A model generated the notes under the pieces. It had not been told where the DNA came from, did not search any database, and saw nothing but the letters and a program-made list of their open reading frames with translations. The position numbers and the translations under genes are program-made. From assembly GCA_963772335.1 (NCBI GenBank), contig CAVYXF010000001.1, forward strand, positions 682,001-746,000: a DNA stretch of 64,000 nucleotides. Reading direction: 5' to 3'. This stretch comes from CAVYXF01 sp963772335 (GTDB lineage: Bacteria; Pseudomonadota; Alphaproteobacteria; Rhizobiales; Rhodomicrobiaceae). Shown piece by piece: positions 36,206 to 45,791 of this stretch. Positions within the stretch are counted from its first letter, which is position 1; each line of letters starts with the position of its first letter.

Positions 36206-36284
36206 TCGCGTTTCTCCACTTGTCGATTGTCAGAGTGAAAGCAGGCAGCGCGCATGTGGCGAACATAGAAGGACAGATTACCTT

Positions 36285-36336
36285 TGGAAACCATCTAACT
36301 CTGTGTTAGCTGAAGATTCACGTTTCCAGGTGGAAA
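36285..36336. promoter_or_regulatory. Candidate HxlR operator in the gstA/hxlR intergenic region
   Basis: Three copies of TGGAAA or its complement lie at 36285-36290, 36323-36328 and 36331-36336; the last two form TTTCCA-GG-TGGAAA. A separate dyad CTAAC-N5-GTTAG sits at 36295-36309. HxlR proteins bind such short dyads next to their own genes. Not proven by sequence alone. Confidence 0.45.
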
Positions 36337-36354
36337 GGAAGGGAGCAGCGGGAA

Positions 36355-36714
36355 ATGCCGTTACTGATGAGAAAGAGCAAGGTCACACCGCCCCAGGAGT
36401 CGTGCCCGATCGGGACTTGCATGGATTTGCTGGGCGGCGCCTGGGCGCCGAACGTGATCTGGTATCTTTCCGGCGGTCCACGCCGCTTCAGCGAGCTACA
36501 GCTCGATATGCGCCCGATCTCGGCGAAGGTGCTGTCGGTGCGGCTGAAGGACCTGGAGCGAAAGGGTGTCGTCCGCAGGCGAGTGATCAACTCCTCGCCG
36601 CCATCGGTGGAATATTCGCTAAGCGAGCTTGGCCTGGAGCTGATACCGGCGATCGAGGCCATCGCCCAGGTCGGCTACAAGCTGAAGCAGCAGCAAAGGC
36701 CTGCGGCCTGCTAG
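36355..36714 (+). CDS. HxlR-family transcriptional regulator
   Basis: A 119-residue winged-helix regulator. It has the conserved N-terminal Cys residues (ESCPIGTCMDLLGGAWAPNV), then IWYLSGGPRRFSELQLDMRP, ISAKVLSVRLKDLERKGVVR and SVEYSLSELG. HxlR regulators often sense electrophiles or quinones through Cys. Divergent to gstA and upstream of a VOC protein, it fits a detoxification switch. Confidence 0.93.
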   Translation: MPLLMRKSKVTPPQESCPIGTCMDLLGGAWAPNVIWYLSGGPRRFSELQLDMRPISAKVLSVRLKDLERKGVVRRRVINSSPPSVEYSLSELGLELIPAIEAIAQVGYKLKQQQRPAAC

Positions 36715-36812
36715 CTCCAGCACGCGCTCAAAGACGGGATCGCAGGAGGGAGAATGGGAATCCTCGCCCGTGGAGCATCAGGCCGGCGCCATAGTTTGGG
36801 ATGGAGGCAATC

Positions 36813-37226
36813 ATGCCGGCGCTGAAAGGCGTTCTCGAAACCGTGCTATATGTCGACGATCTCATGCGTGCCCAGGCCTTCTATGCGGCTTTGTTCGATC
36901 TGCCGCTGATCTTCTCCGATCGGCGGATGTGCGCCTATGACGTTGGCGGTCACAGCGTACTTCTGCTGTTTCGGCGCGGGGAATCGCTCCGCACCGTCCA
37001 GCTGCCAGACGGCACCATTCCGCCCCATGACGGCAGCGGGCCCGTTCACATCGCCTTTTCGATCGATGCTGATGCCCTCGCAGAGTGGGAGGAGCGCCTT
37101 GGCGCTCATGGGGTGACTATCGAGGCCCGGGCGAGTTGGCCGCGCGGCGGCAAAAGCCTCTACTTCCGCGATCCCGACGGGCACCTGCTCGAGCTGGCCA
37201 CGCCGGGGCTTTGGCCGGGCTACTAA
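36813..37226 (+). CDS. VOC-family (glyoxalase/bleomycin-resistance-like) protein
   Basis: A 137-residue vicinal-oxygen-chelate protein. It has the two-beta-alpha-beta-module layout with VLETVLYVDDLMRAQAFYAA, HIAFSIDADALAEWEERL and the metal-ligand end YFRDPDGHLLELATPGLW. GGAGG at 36803-36807 favours the ATG at 36813 over 36801. It follows the HxlR gene by 98 bases. Substrates may be aldehydes, epoxides or antibiotics; no specific one is indicated. Confidence 0.88.
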   Translation: MPALKGVLETVLYVDDLMRAQAFYAALFDLPLIFSDRRMCAYDVGGHSVLLLFRRGESLRTVQLPDGTIPPHDGSGPVHIAFSIDADALAEWEERLGAHGVTIEARASWPRGGKSLYFRDPDGHLLELATPGLWPGY

Positions 37227-37247
37227 CAACTCTGCGCGAAAAAATGC

Positions 37248-37487
37248 TCAGTCGTCGACATCCGTAGTCGGGCGATCATCGCCTTGCGCCACCTCGTCAT
37301 GCCACCGGCCCTTCTCATCCTCCCAGGAGATCGGTGTGGTCTCTCCCGGAATCTCCTGCTCCCGCGCAGCGTGGCGCGCCGCGTAGAGCGCGTCGTCATG
37401 CGTCGGGAAGGTCTCGGAAAACACATCGCCAACCTTATAAGCCCATCCGCCGTCGTGCTCGACGATCTCGTAGGTCACCTTCGACAT
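37248..37487 (-). CDS. DUF2188 domain protein
   Basis: A 79-residue acidic protein. VTYEIVEHDGGWAYKVGDVF, SETFPTHDDALYAARHAARE and ISWEDEKGRWHDE match the DUF2188 layout (a short beta-beta-alpha fold with a C-terminal strand). The role is unknown; members are frequent in rhizobial stress regions. Confidence 0.85.
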   Translation of the reverse strand: MSKVTYEIVEHDGGWAYKVGDVFSETFPTHDDALYAARHAAREQEIPGETTPISWEDEKGRWHDEVAQGDDRPTTDVDD

Positions 37488-37559
37488 GGCAATTATCTCC
37501 CAGCATTGATAACGGGCTCACGCCGTATTTTCGCGCGAGCCCCCTTGAAAACCGCACCA

Positions 37560-38510
37560 TCATCCCTGCCCGGCATGGGCTGAATTGGCTTTGCTCTGAG
37601 GTAGTAAGGGACCGGGCGGCGTTATGAAAGTGGTGATGACGTGCGGCACTTCGCTCCTCACGCGATTCTGAATGCGCGCGATGGCGCTCTCGATCTGATC
37701 GCTGCTGACGTCAGAGAAGTCCAGCTGCAGCACAGCGACAATCTGGTCAGGCGCAAGATGCAGCGTGTAGAGCCGGGTGAGCCCTTCGACGGCTGCATCA
37801 TTTTCGACAATGCGGCGGATGGCGCGCTCCACCCGAGGGGAAGCCGCCTCACCGATGAGCAGGCTCTTGCTTTCGCGGGCGAGGAAAAAGGCCGTGCCCG
37901 CAAGCAGCAGGCCGATACCAATCGAGGCGACACCGTCTAGTACCGGCTCATCGAAATACTGCGCAGCGCCGATACCGGCCGCAGCGATGGCAAGGCCGAT
38001 GAGCGCGGCGCTGTCCTCCAAAAGCACGATGAACGAGGGCGGATCCTTGCTCTCCTGGATGGCCTCCACAATATCGTCATTGCCTTTCGAGCGACGGAAA
38101 TTGTGCAATGCGAAGCCCCAGCTTGCCGCCTCGAACAGGAAGGAAATTCCCAGAACAATGTAGTTGGCCGTATAGCTGCCGTGCAGCGGCTTGGGCGCCA
38201 TCACATGCTGGACGCCTTCGTAAAGGGAGAGGCCTGCACCAAGCCCAAAAATCAGCACCGCGACGATAAAACTCCAGAAATAGAGCTCGCGGCCATGCCC
38301 GAGGGGATGCTCGCGGTCGGGCGGACGGGATGCGCGGTGCTGACCATACAGCAGCAGCACCTGATTGCTGGTGTCCACGAGCGAGTGAAATCCCTCGCTC
38401 AGCATCGCCGAGCTGCCCGTGAAGAACGCGGCAACGAACTTGGTAATCGCGATCGCCAGATTGGCGGCAAGCGCGGCATAGACGGTCAGGCTTGTCGATG
38501 AGACGTTCAC
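37560..38510 (-). CDS. Cation diffusion facilitator (ZnT9-like)
   Basis: A 316-residue inner-membrane metal transporter with about six helices. The metal-site motif of helix 2 is SEGFHSLVDTSNQ; the helix-5 counterpart reads LLEDSAALIGL, where the usual His is replaced by Glu/Asp as in SLC30A9-like proteins. A Gly-His-Gly loop (HPLGHGRELYFWS) and a C-terminal ferredoxin-like domain (about 210-300; VEGLTRLYTLHLAPDQIVAV) complete it. It exports divalent cations such as Zn or Mn, the ion being unproven. Confidence 0.9.
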   Translation of the reverse strand: MNVSSTSLTVYAALAANLAIAITKFVAAFFTGSSAMLSEGFHSLVDTSNQVLLLYGQHRASRPPDREHPLGHGRELYFWSFIVAVLIFGLGAGLSLYEGVQHVMAPKPLHGSYTANYIVLGISFLFEAASWGFALHNFRRSKGNDDIVEAIQESKDPPSFIVLLEDSAALIGLAIAAAGIGAAQYFDEPVLDGVASIGIGLLLAGTAFFLARESKSLLIGEAASPRVERAIRRIVENDAAVEGLTRLYTLHLAPDQIVAVLQLDFSDVSSDQIESAIARIQNRVRSEVPHVITTFITPPGPLLPQSKANSAHAGQG

Positions 38511-38644
38511 TGCGCACCCCTGGAGGCGCCATCCGCGAAAGGCGCCTTCGCATACTGTTCTAACGTTCGCCGAGCGACCTCGCGAGCCGTTTTATTAGGC
38601 GACCCTTTAAGCCAAACGCCCGAGCGAGCAGCAGCGCGCTCCCC

Positions 38645-41600
38645 CTAACGCTGTGTTTCGCCTGCCGCCACTCTTTCCTCAGCCTCCTGTGTTCTGCCTC
38701 GGGCGGCAAGCTTGAAGAACAGCGGCACGAGCAGCGTGGCGATGAAAGTCGCGGCAAGCATGCCGCCGATCACGCCGGTACCGATCGAATGCCGGCTTGC
38801 CGATCCGGCACCGGAGCTCACCGCCAGCGGCAGCACGCCAAGAATAAAGGCGAGCGACGTCATGATGATTGGACGGAAGCGCAGCCGCGCGCCTTCCGCC
38901 GCCGCCTCCGCGATCGGGGTGCCTTCCCGGGAGCGCTCGGCAGCAAATTCGACGATGAGGATGGCGTTCTTCGCCGCAAGGCCAATCAGCGTAACCAAGC
39001 CGATCTGGAAATAAATGTCATTCTCGATGCCACGCAGCCAGATTGCGACGATCGCGCCGAAAACCGCGAACGGCACGGCGGTGATGACCGCGAGCGGCAG
39101 CGACCAGCGCTCATATTGCGCGGCAAGGATCAGGAACACGAACACCAGGCCGAAGATGAAGCCCTGATAGCCGGTGCCGGCGGTCGAGAGCTCCTGATAG
39201 GCGGCGCCGGTCCAGCCGATGGTGTAGTCGTTGCCGAGCGTCTGCTTCACGACATCCGTCATCACCTGGATTGCCTGTCCGGAGGAATAGCCGGGCGCGG
39301 CATTGCCCTGGACGCGGGCGGCGGGGAAGATGTTGAAGCGGTCGACCACATCCGGCCCCGAGACCCGGGTCGTGCTGGCGAGCACGTTGAGCGGCACCAT
39401 CGCGCCGCTTGAGGCGCGCACATAGACATGCTGGAGGTCTTCAGGTGACTGACGGAACTGGCCTTCGGACGACAGGCTGACGCGGAAGGTGCGGCCAAAC
39501 AGGGTGAAATCGTTCACGTAGAGGCTGCCGAAGGTGCTCTGCATCGCGTCGAAAATGTCGGCCACCGCCACGCCAAGCGCCTTCGCCTTCTCGCGGTCGA
39601 CATCGATCCGATATTGCGGGACGTTGGTGCTGAAGGTCGTCGATACTCCCGCCAACTCCGGGCGCTGATTGGCCGCGGCGACGACCTTCTGCGTTGCCTG
39701 GGCGAGCTGCTCGAGCGAGCCGCCGGTGCGGTCCTGCAGGAAGAACTCGAAGCCGCCGGTCGTGCCGATGCCCTGGATCGGCGGCGGATTGAAGCCGATC
39801 ACCACGCCGTCTTTGAAGTTGGCATTCAGCGCACCGAAGGCCGGCGCCAGAGCGCGGGCGTCCTGGCGTGGGTCGGTGCGCTCCGACCAGTCCTTCAGGC
39901 TGACGAAGGAGACGCCGGCATTGGTCTTCTGCGCGCCGGAGAGAAAATCGAAGCCGGACAGTGTCACCACGGTCCCAACCGCCGGGTTCTTCAGCACACC
40001 ATCGGTCACCTGCGAGGTGATGGCGCGGGTTCGGTCGAGCGAGGCCGCTGGCGGCAGGTTGGTCACCAGGAACACATAACCCTGGTCCTCGGCCGGGATC
40101 AGGCCACCCGGCACGCGCTCGAAAAGCTGCCAGGTGGCGAGCACCATCACTCCCACTACGGCAATGCCGATCAGCGCGTGACGCAGGAAGAATGCGACGG
40201 TTGCCGAATAGCGGTCGCGCACCCAGTCGAAGCCGCGGTTGAACCAGCGGAACGGCGCCCATGGCTTGCCGCGCTCGGGCTTGAGCAGGATGGCGCACAG
40301 CGCCGGCGAAAGGGTGAGCGCGACGATGCCGGAGATCACGACCGACACTGCGATCGTCACCGCGAACTGGCGGTAGAGCTGGCCGGCAAGCCCGCCCAGG
40401 AACGAGACTGGGATGAAGACCGCGCACAGCACCAGCACGATGGAGATAATCGGCCCGCTTACCTCCTCCATGGCCTGGATCGCGGCCTCGCGCGGACTCT
40501 TGCTCTCGCTCTCCATGATGCGCTCGACATTTTCGAGCACGACGATGGCATCATCGACCACGATGCCAATGGCGAGCACCATGCCGAACAGCGTCAGCAG
40601 GTTGATCGAGAAGCCGAGCACATACATGCCGGCAAAGGTGCCGATCAGAGAGACCGGCACGGCGATGATCGGGATCAGCGTCGCGCGCCAGCTCTGCAGA
40701 AACAGGAATACCACCAGCACTACGAGGCCGATGGCTTCGGCAAAGGTGTAGACCACCTCGCGCACCGAGACCTCGACAAAGCGCGTGGTGTCGAACGGGG
40801 TGTCGTAGCGCAGCCCTTCTGGAAAGCGCTGCGACAGCCGGTCCATGGTGGCCTTGATGTTCGCCGCAACCTGCAGCGCATTGGCCCCGGGCTGCAAATA
40901 GACGCCGATCGGCACGGTCGGCGAGCCGTTGAACGTGGCGGAGAAGCTGTAGTTCAGCGAGCCGAGCTCAACCCTCGCCACGTCCTTCAGCCGGAGCGCC
41001 GCCCCATCACTGTCGGAGCGCAGGATGATGTTCTCGAAGTCCTTGGTGCTGACGAGGCGGCCGCGCGTGGTGGCGGTGTAGGTGAAGGCCTGATGGCCCT
41101 CCATCGGCTCCTCGCCGAACCGGCCGGCGGCGAACTGCTGATTCTGCTCGCGGATGGCATTGGCGACATCGGTCGGGGTGAGATTGTAGCGCGCCACCTT
41201 GTCCGGGCGCAGCCAGATGCGCATCGAATAGTCGGACTGGCCGAACAGCGAGGCATCGCCCACGCCCTCGGTGCGGCGCAGCTCGTCGATGACGTTGATG
41301 AGCGCGTAGTTGGAGATAAAGATGGTGTCGTAGCGCCCGCCGGGCGATGACATGGTCAGCACCTGGAGGATCGAGGTCGAGCGCTTGCGCACTGTCACGC
41401 CCTGGCGGGTCACCTCTTCGGGCAGCAAAGCGGCGGCGCGCTGCACGCGGTTGTTGACATCGATGGTCGCCTGGTCGGGATCGGTGCCGATATCGAAATA
41501 GACCGAGAGGCTGAGCGTGCCGGAGGCGGTCGAGGTGGAGCGCATGTAGATCATGTGCTCGGCGCCGTTGATCTGCTCCTCGAGCGGGGTGGCGACCGTC

Positions 41601-41779
41601 GAGGCGATGGTCTCGGCATCGGCGCCGGGATAGGTGGCCTGCACCACCACTTCGGGCGGCACGATCTGGGGATATTGCGCGACCGGCAGCACCCGCATGG
41701 CGATGAGGCCGGCAAGCACGATGATGATGGAGATGACCGAGGCGAAAACCGGCCGCAGGATGAAGAAACGGGAGATCAC
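38645..41779 (-). CDS. RND efflux pump inner-membrane subunit (AcrB/MexB type, HAE-1)
   Basis: A 1044-residue proton/drug antiporter, the standard length of the family. Proton-relay residues are visible: Asp-Asp in GIVVDDAIVVLENVERIM (helix 4) and Lys in GLAAKNAILIVEFA (helix 10). Pore-domain marks are GVATPLEEQINGAEHMIYM-like sequence near the start and VNNRVQRAAALLPEEV. The start overlaps the adaptor stop by four bases. No outer-membrane channel gene follows, so it must use one encoded elsewhere. Confidence 0.95.
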   Translation of the reverse strand: MISRFFILRPVFASVISIIIVLAGLIAMRVLPVAQYPQIVPPEVVVQATYPGADAETIASTVATPLEEQINGAEHMIYMRSTSTASGTLSLSVYFDIGTDPDQATIDVNNRVQRAAALLPEEVTRQGVTVRKRSTSILQVLTMSSPGGRYDTIFISNYALINVIDELRRTEGVGDASLFGQSDYSMRIWLRPDKVARYNLTPTDVANAIREQNQQFAAGRFGEEPMEGHQAFTYTATTRGRLVSTKDFENIILRSDSDGAALRLKDVARVELGSLNYSFSATFNGSPTVPIGVYLQPGANALQVAANIKATMDRLSQRFPEGLRYDTPFDTTRFVEVSVREVVYTFAEAIGLVVLVVFLFLQSWRATLIPIIAVPVSLIGTFAGMYVLGFSINLLTLFGMVLAIGIVVDDAIVVLENVERIMESESKSPREAAIQAMEEVSGPIISIVLVLCAVFIPVSFLGGLAGQLYRQFAVTIAVSVVISGIVALTLSPALCAILLKPERGKPWAPFRWFNRGFDWVRDRYSATVAFFLRHALIGIAVVGVMVLATWQLFERVPGGLIPAEDQGYVFLVTNLPPAASLDRTRAITSQVTDGVLKNPAVGTVVTLSGFDFLSGAQKTNAGVSFVSLKDWSERTDPRQDARALAPAFGALNANFKDGVVIGFNPPPIQGIGTTGGFEFFLQDRTGGSLEQLAQATQKVVAAANQRPELAGVSTTFSTNVPQYRIDVDREKAKALGVAVADIFDAMQSTFGSLYVNDFTLFGRTFRVSLSSEGQFRQSPEDLQHVYVRASSGAMVPLNVLASTTRVSGPDVVDRFNIFPAARVQGNAAPGYSSGQAIQVMTDVVKQTLGNDYTIGWTGAAYQELSTAGTGYQGFIFGLVFVFLILAAQYERWSLPLAVITAVPFAVFGAIVAIWLRGIENDIYFQIGLVTLIGLAAKNAILIVEFAAERSREGTPIAEAAAEGARLRFRPIIMTSLAFILGVLPLAVSSGAGSASRHSIGTGVIGGMLAATFIATLLVPLFFKLAARGRTQEAEERVAAGETQR

Positions 41780-43089
41780 TGCGTCGCTCCCCCATTGGCG
41801 GCGGGTGCGCCGCCATTGTGTGCCGCCTTGCCGTCCGGCTTGCCGCCGCCATCGCTCGCCTGCCGCTTCGGCTGCGGGGGCGGCGTGGTGCTGGCCGGCA
41901 CCGGTTTCACCGGGCTGCCGGGCTTGACCCGGATCACGCCGTCGACGACCACGCGGTCGTCGGGCTTGAGGCCACTCTTGACGACATAGCCGTTCTCGAC
42001 GAGCTGGCCGAGTTCCACCCGGCGGGACTGCGCCTTGTTGTCGTCGCCGACCACATAGACCGAGGCGCCTTCCGGGTTCTGCGACACGGCGCGCTGGGGC
42101 ACCACAATCGCGTCCGGCAGGGTCAAGCCACCGATGGCCACCCGTACGAACTGTCCGGGCAGGATATCGCCGTCGGGATTGGGGAAGATGGCTCGGGCCT
42201 GTATCGTGCCGGTCTGCGGATCGACGGTGCGGGTTGCGATGTCAATGCGTCCCTTGGTCGGGTAGACGCTGCCATCACCGTAATGCAGCTCGACGGTAAG
42301 CTGGTCGGCGGTGATCGGCTTCTCGCGCTTCTTGTTGAGCTCGCGGAAGTCCCTGTATTCGGCGTCGGTGAAGGAGAAATTCACATAGGCGGGATCGAGC
42401 TGGGTGATGGTGGTGAGGACGGTCGACTCCGCCTGCACGAGCGAACCTTCCGGCGGCGTTTGTAGCGAAGTGACGCCAGTCACCGGCGCGGTGATGCTGG
42501 TGTACTGGATGTTCAGCTTGGCGGCGTCGATCTGCGCCTGGGCGAGCTTCACGGCGGCGCGTGTGAGATCGCGCTGGGCAACGGCCTGTTCGAACTGCTG
42601 TTTGCTGGAGACCTCCTTGTTGGCGAGGTCCTGGTAGCGGTTGTAGTTCTCCTCCGCCTGGGTCGCCTGGGCCTGAGACTGGGCCAGCTGCGCCTCGGCT
42701 TGGGCAAGAGCGACCTCATAGGTGGCGGGGTCGATCTTGAACAACTCCTGGCCCTGATTGACCTTGGCGCCTTCTTCAAATTCGCGCTTCAAGAGCGCGC
42801 CGCCGACCCGCGCCCGGATCTCGACTTCACGAAAGCCAGCGACACGGCCGGCATATTCGACAGGCGTCGGCACCTCGGTCGGCTTCACGGTCAAGACGCC
42901 GACTTCTGGCGTCGGGGGCGCGGGCCGAGCCGGTTGCGGCTTTCCACCGGAAAGCTGGGCCGATGCCCAATTGCGTGCGGTCTGAAACCCTTGCGGCCAG
43001 AAAAACCATATGCCCGCCACTGCGACGGCGATTACGAGCAGGAGCACAAGAAGGGGCCGAAGGCGCTGAGACAAGACGCGGCACTCCAT
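41776..43089 (-). CDS. RND efflux periplasmic adaptor subunit (AcrA type)
   Basis: A 437-residue membrane-fusion protein. A single N-terminal helix (LRPLLVLLLVIAVAVAGIWF) anchors it. The lipoyl/hairpin region is REVEIRARVGGALLKREFEE ... FKIDPATYEVALAQAEAQLA with a long coiled coil of heptads (about 135-215). The beta-barrel follows, then a Pro/Gly-rich C-terminus (PPPQPKRQASDGGGKPDGK). The adaptor links the pump to an outer-membrane channel. Absence of a lipoprotein Cys distinguishes it from AcrA of E. coli. Confidence 0.93.
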   Translation of the reverse strand: MECRVLSQRLRPLLVLLLVIAVAVAGIWFFWPQGFQTARNWASAQLSGGKPQPARPAPPTPEVGVLTVKPTEVPTPVEYAGRVAGFREVEIRARVGGALLKREFEEGAKVNQGQELFKIDPATYEVALAQAEAQLAQSQAQATQAEENYNRYQDLANKEVSSKQQFEQAVAQRDLTRAAVKLAQAQIDAAKLNIQYTSITAPVTGVTSLQTPPEGSLVQAESTVLTTITQLDPAYVNFSFTDAEYRDFRELNKKREKPITADQLTVELHYGDGSVYPTKGRIDIATRTVDPQTGTIQARAIFPNPDGDILPGQFVRVAIGGLTLPDAIVVPQRAVSQNPEGASVYVVGDDNKAQSRRVELGQLVENGYVVKSGLKPDDRVVVDGVIRVKPGSPVKPVPASTTPPPQPKRQASDGGGKPDGKAAHNGGAPAANGGATQ

Positions 43090-43283
43090 GCGAGTTGCAA
43101 GAGTCGAAGGGACAGAAACCCCAGGGCATTAACGTCCGCGCTCCGGCTTGGTTCACGAGCACAGCACGCTTCAAAGCGACAAGCAGCGGAACCATTCGGC
43201 AAAAATCAGCAAGCCGGGCGGAATAAGCGGCGCCATTTAGTGTCCAACCACTGAAGATCACATCTAGCACCGGAGAGGCGACT

Positions 43284-43757
43284 ATGCCCTACCCCCCTGC
43301 CCTTCGTCTGAGCGCCCTCGCCTTGAGCCTGGTGCTCGGTTTTGGCGCGGCGCGTCTTGCCTTGGCGCATGAGCTGGCCCTACCGAGCATATCCAGCAAT
43401 GCGGCCGAGGCCACGTTTCTTGCCGAGAACGACACCGCAATGACCAAGATGATGAATGATATGACGGTCAAGCCGACCGGCGACATCGACCGCGACTTCG
43501 CGCTGATGATGATCCCGCATCACCAGGGTGCCGTCGATATGGCACTCGCCGAGCTGCGCTACGGCAAGAACGAGCAGCTCCGCCGGATCGCCCAGGAGAT
43601 CATTGTCGATCAGTTGCAGGAGATCGCCGCCATGCGGCTGGCGATCGGCGCGCCCCTTCCGCCCGATGCACCCGCACCCACGCAGCAGCAGGCGGTGCAG
43701 GCCGCCAGCCCTGCCGAGCCTATGCCCCATCACCATCACGCCGATCCGGCGCAATAG
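43284..43757 (+). CDS. DUF305-family periplasmic protein with His-rich tail
   Basis: A 157-residue exported protein. Signal peptide at 1-30 (LSALALSLVLGFGAARLALA). The DUF305 core has NDTAMTKMMNDMTVKPTGDI, DRDFALMMIPHHQGAVDMAL and QEIIVDQLQEIAAM; the HH pair and Met residues could bind metal, as in CopM-type proteins. The C-terminus ends MPHHHHADPAQ. GGAGAGG at 43272-43278 sets the start. It is the first of four genes with tight spacing, ending with an ECF sigma/anti-sigma pair. Confidence 0.88.
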   Translation: MPYPPALRLSALALSLVLGFGAARLALAHELALPSISSNAAEATFLAENDTAMTKMMNDMTVKPTGDIDRDFALMMIPHHQGAVDMALAELRYGKNEQLRRIAQEIIVDQLQEIAAMRLAIGAPLPPDAPAPTQQQAVQAASPAEPMPHHHHADPAQ

Positions 43758-43766
43758 GAGCACCCC

Positions 43767-45239
43767 ATGACCCGCAAAATTTTGATGCTCGCCCTTCTGG
43801 CGGGCGTGTCTTCAGCTGCAATGACCGCGGCGTTTGCCGGCCAGGCGCCTGGATCGACCAGCGATCCGAACATTGCCGTCAGCCACCATGACCGTGTCTA
43901 CGCAGCCGAGCAGTTCTCCAACACCGTCTCGGTCACCGATCCGGCCGACAACAAGCTGCTCGGCGTGATCCGGCTCGGCGATCCGCAGCCGGCCAATTTC
44001 AGCCCGCTCTATCGCGGGCAGGTGCTGGTGCACGGCATGGGCTTCTCGCCGGACCACAAGACGCTGGCGGTCGTCTCGATCGGGTCGAACTCCGTGACGT
44101 TCATCGACACCGCGACCAATGCAGTGAAGCACACCACCTATGTCGGGCGCTCGCCGCATGAGGCATTCTATACGCCGGATGGCACGGAAGCTTGGGTAAC
44201 TATCCGCGGCGAGGACTATGTCTCGGTGATCGATGCCGCGACTTTCGAGGAGAAGACCCGCATCAAGGTCGCGAGCGGTCCGGGCATGCAGATCTTCTCC
44301 CCAGACGGCAAATACGGCTATGTCTGCTCGTCCTTCAATCCGGAGGTGGCGGTCATCACCGTGGCCGATCACCAAATTGTCGCGCGAGTGAAGCAGGACT
44401 CCCCATTCTGCCCGAACATCGCCGCCACGCCGGATGGTAAGCAGGTCTGGCTGACGCTGAAGGACATTGGCCGCACCATGGCCATCAATGCACAGCCGCC
44501 GTTCAACATCCTCAAGTCGATCGACACCGGGCCGATCACCAATCACGTCAATTTCGCCGCCACACCGAACGGCACTTTCGCCTATGTCTCCATCGGCGGG
44601 TTGAACGAGGTGCGGGTGTTCCGCACCGACGATTTCTCGCAAGTGGCCACCATACCCGTCGGCGCGCTGCCCCATGGCGTCTGGCCCTCGGGCGATGGGA
44701 CGCGAATCTATGTCGGACTTGAGAACGCCGATGCGCTCGCCGCCATCGACACCGCCAGCAACAAGGTGATCGCCACCATCCCGATCGGCCAGGCACCGCA
44801 GGCCATCACCTACGTGCCGAACGCAGTGCCAGAGGGGGCGGGGACAGAAGGCCTGCAGCCGCTCGGCGTTGCCGGACAAGTCGCGCATCTGTCATTGGCA
44901 CGCGTGGGCGCCGGTAAGCATACTGACCGCTCAGGGGAGGCACCGACCAGCATTTCGCTGTTCGATCAGGGCCTCATCCAGGTGTTGCAGGCCTCGGTTA
45001 CCGGTCTTGAGCCGAAGAAGCCTTATGTCCTGGCGCTTGCCAGCGAACCGAACGGCGGAGGGGCCCTCGAGCCACTTTCCGCCTTCATGACCAATCCGGC
45101 CGGTTCGGCGATCGTCAATGCGGCAGGGCCGATCAGGCAGATCGTCCGCGGCAAGGACCGCGCCGAGCGGCGTTATCTGGTGATCGCGCCCGGCACCATG
45201 GCCGAGGTCGGCAGGCCGGTCCAGACGCAGATCGACTGA
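43767..45239 (+). CDS. YncE-like beta-propeller protein
   Basis: A 490-residue exported seven-blade propeller. Signal peptide at about 1-25 (ILMLALLAGVSSAAMTAAFA). YVTN/NHL-type blade repeats recur: FSNTVSVTDPADNKLLGVIR, SNSVTFIDTATNAVKHTTYV, EDYVSVIDAATFEEKTRIKV, and ENADALAAIDTASNKVIATI. The last 120 residues form a separate non-propeller region. It probably works in the periplasm with the DUF305 protein, nine bases upstream. Function unknown; similar proteins appear in metal and redox gene clusters. Confidence 0.87.
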   Translation: MTRKILMLALLAGVSSAAMTAAFAGQAPGSTSDPNIAVSHHDRVYAAEQFSNTVSVTDPADNKLLGVIRLGDPQPANFSPLYRGQVLVHGMGFSPDHKTLAVVSIGSNSVTFIDTATNAVKHTTYVGRSPHEAFYTPDGTEAWVTIRGEDYVSVIDAATFEEKTRIKVASGPGMQIFSPDGKYGYVCSSFNPEVAVITVADHQIVARVKQDSPFCPNIAATPDGKQVWLTLKDIGRTMAINAQPPFNILKSIDTGPITNHVNFAATPNGTFAYVSIGGLNEVRVFRTDDFSQVATIPVGALPHGVWPSGDGTRIYVGLENADALAAIDTASNKVIATIPIGQAPQAITYVPNAVPEGAGTEGLQPLGVAGQVAHLSLARVGAGKHTDRSGEAPTSISLFDQGLIQVLQASVTGLEPKKPYVLALASEPNGGGALEPLSAFMTNPAGSAIVNAAGPIRQIVRGKDRAERRYLVIAPGTMAEVGRPVQTQID

Positions 45240-45260
45240 CCAGAGAGAGGGCCGAACTAC

Positions 45261-45791
45261 GTGCAGGACATGATCGTCCTCGTCGAGCCGCTGATCCCCG
45301 CTCTCAGACGCTATGCCAGATCGCTGCTGCGCAATGCATCCGCCGCCGATGATCTGGTGCAGGACTGCCTGGAGCGGGCGGTCAGCCGCTGGCATGAGCG
45401 CCGGGCGGAGGGCAATGCGCGGAGCTGGCTGTTCACGATTCTCCACAATCTTGCCGTCAACCGGCTGCGCCAGACGGCAAGGCGCGGCCCGCATGTTGCG
45501 ATCGAGGATGCGGGCGAAATCGCCTTTGCGCAGGCGCCCGCGCAGGAGGATAGCCTACGCCACAAGGAGCTCATGGGCGCGCTGAACAGCCTGCCGGAGG
45601 ATCAGCGCAGCGTATTGCTGCTGATCTGCGTGGAAGACCTTACCTATGCCGAGGCGGCGCAGGTGCTCGGCATTCCGATCGGGACGGTGATGTCGCGGCT
45701 GTCGCGTGCGCGAGAGAGACTGCTCAGAACGATGGAAGCCGGCGTCGAAGATAAAAGGCCAAGTACGCCAATGCTGAGGAGGGTGAAATGA
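45261..45791 (+). CDS. ECF RNA polymerase sigma factor
   Basis: A 176-residue group IV sigma factor. Region 2 is LIPALRRYARSLLRNASAAD, DLVQDCLERAVSRWHERRAE with NARSWLFTILHNLAVNRLRQ. Region 4 reads LNSLPEDQRSVLLLICVEDL, TYAEAAQVLGIPIGTVMSRL, SRARERLL. The GTG at 45261 or the ATG at 45270 is the start. It overlaps the anti-sigma gene by four bases. It presumably transcribes its own operon. Confidence 0.94.
   Translation: MQDMIVLVEPLIPALRRYARSLLRNASAADDLVQDCLERAVSRWHERRAEGNARSWLFTILHNLAVNRLRQTARRGPHVAIEDAGEIAFAQAPAQEDSLRHKELMGALNSLPEDQRSVLLLICVEDLTYAEAAQVLGIPIGTVMSRLSRARERLLRTMEAGVEDKRPSTPMLRRVK

Noticed and set aside
39614..41350. Long open frame on the plus strand, 578 codons
   Set aside because: Antisense to the RND pump gene, which has all catalytic residues.
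43188..43193. GGAACC as an ECF-type -35 element before the DUF305 gene
   Set aside because: No convincing -10 element at 16-17 bases downstream.
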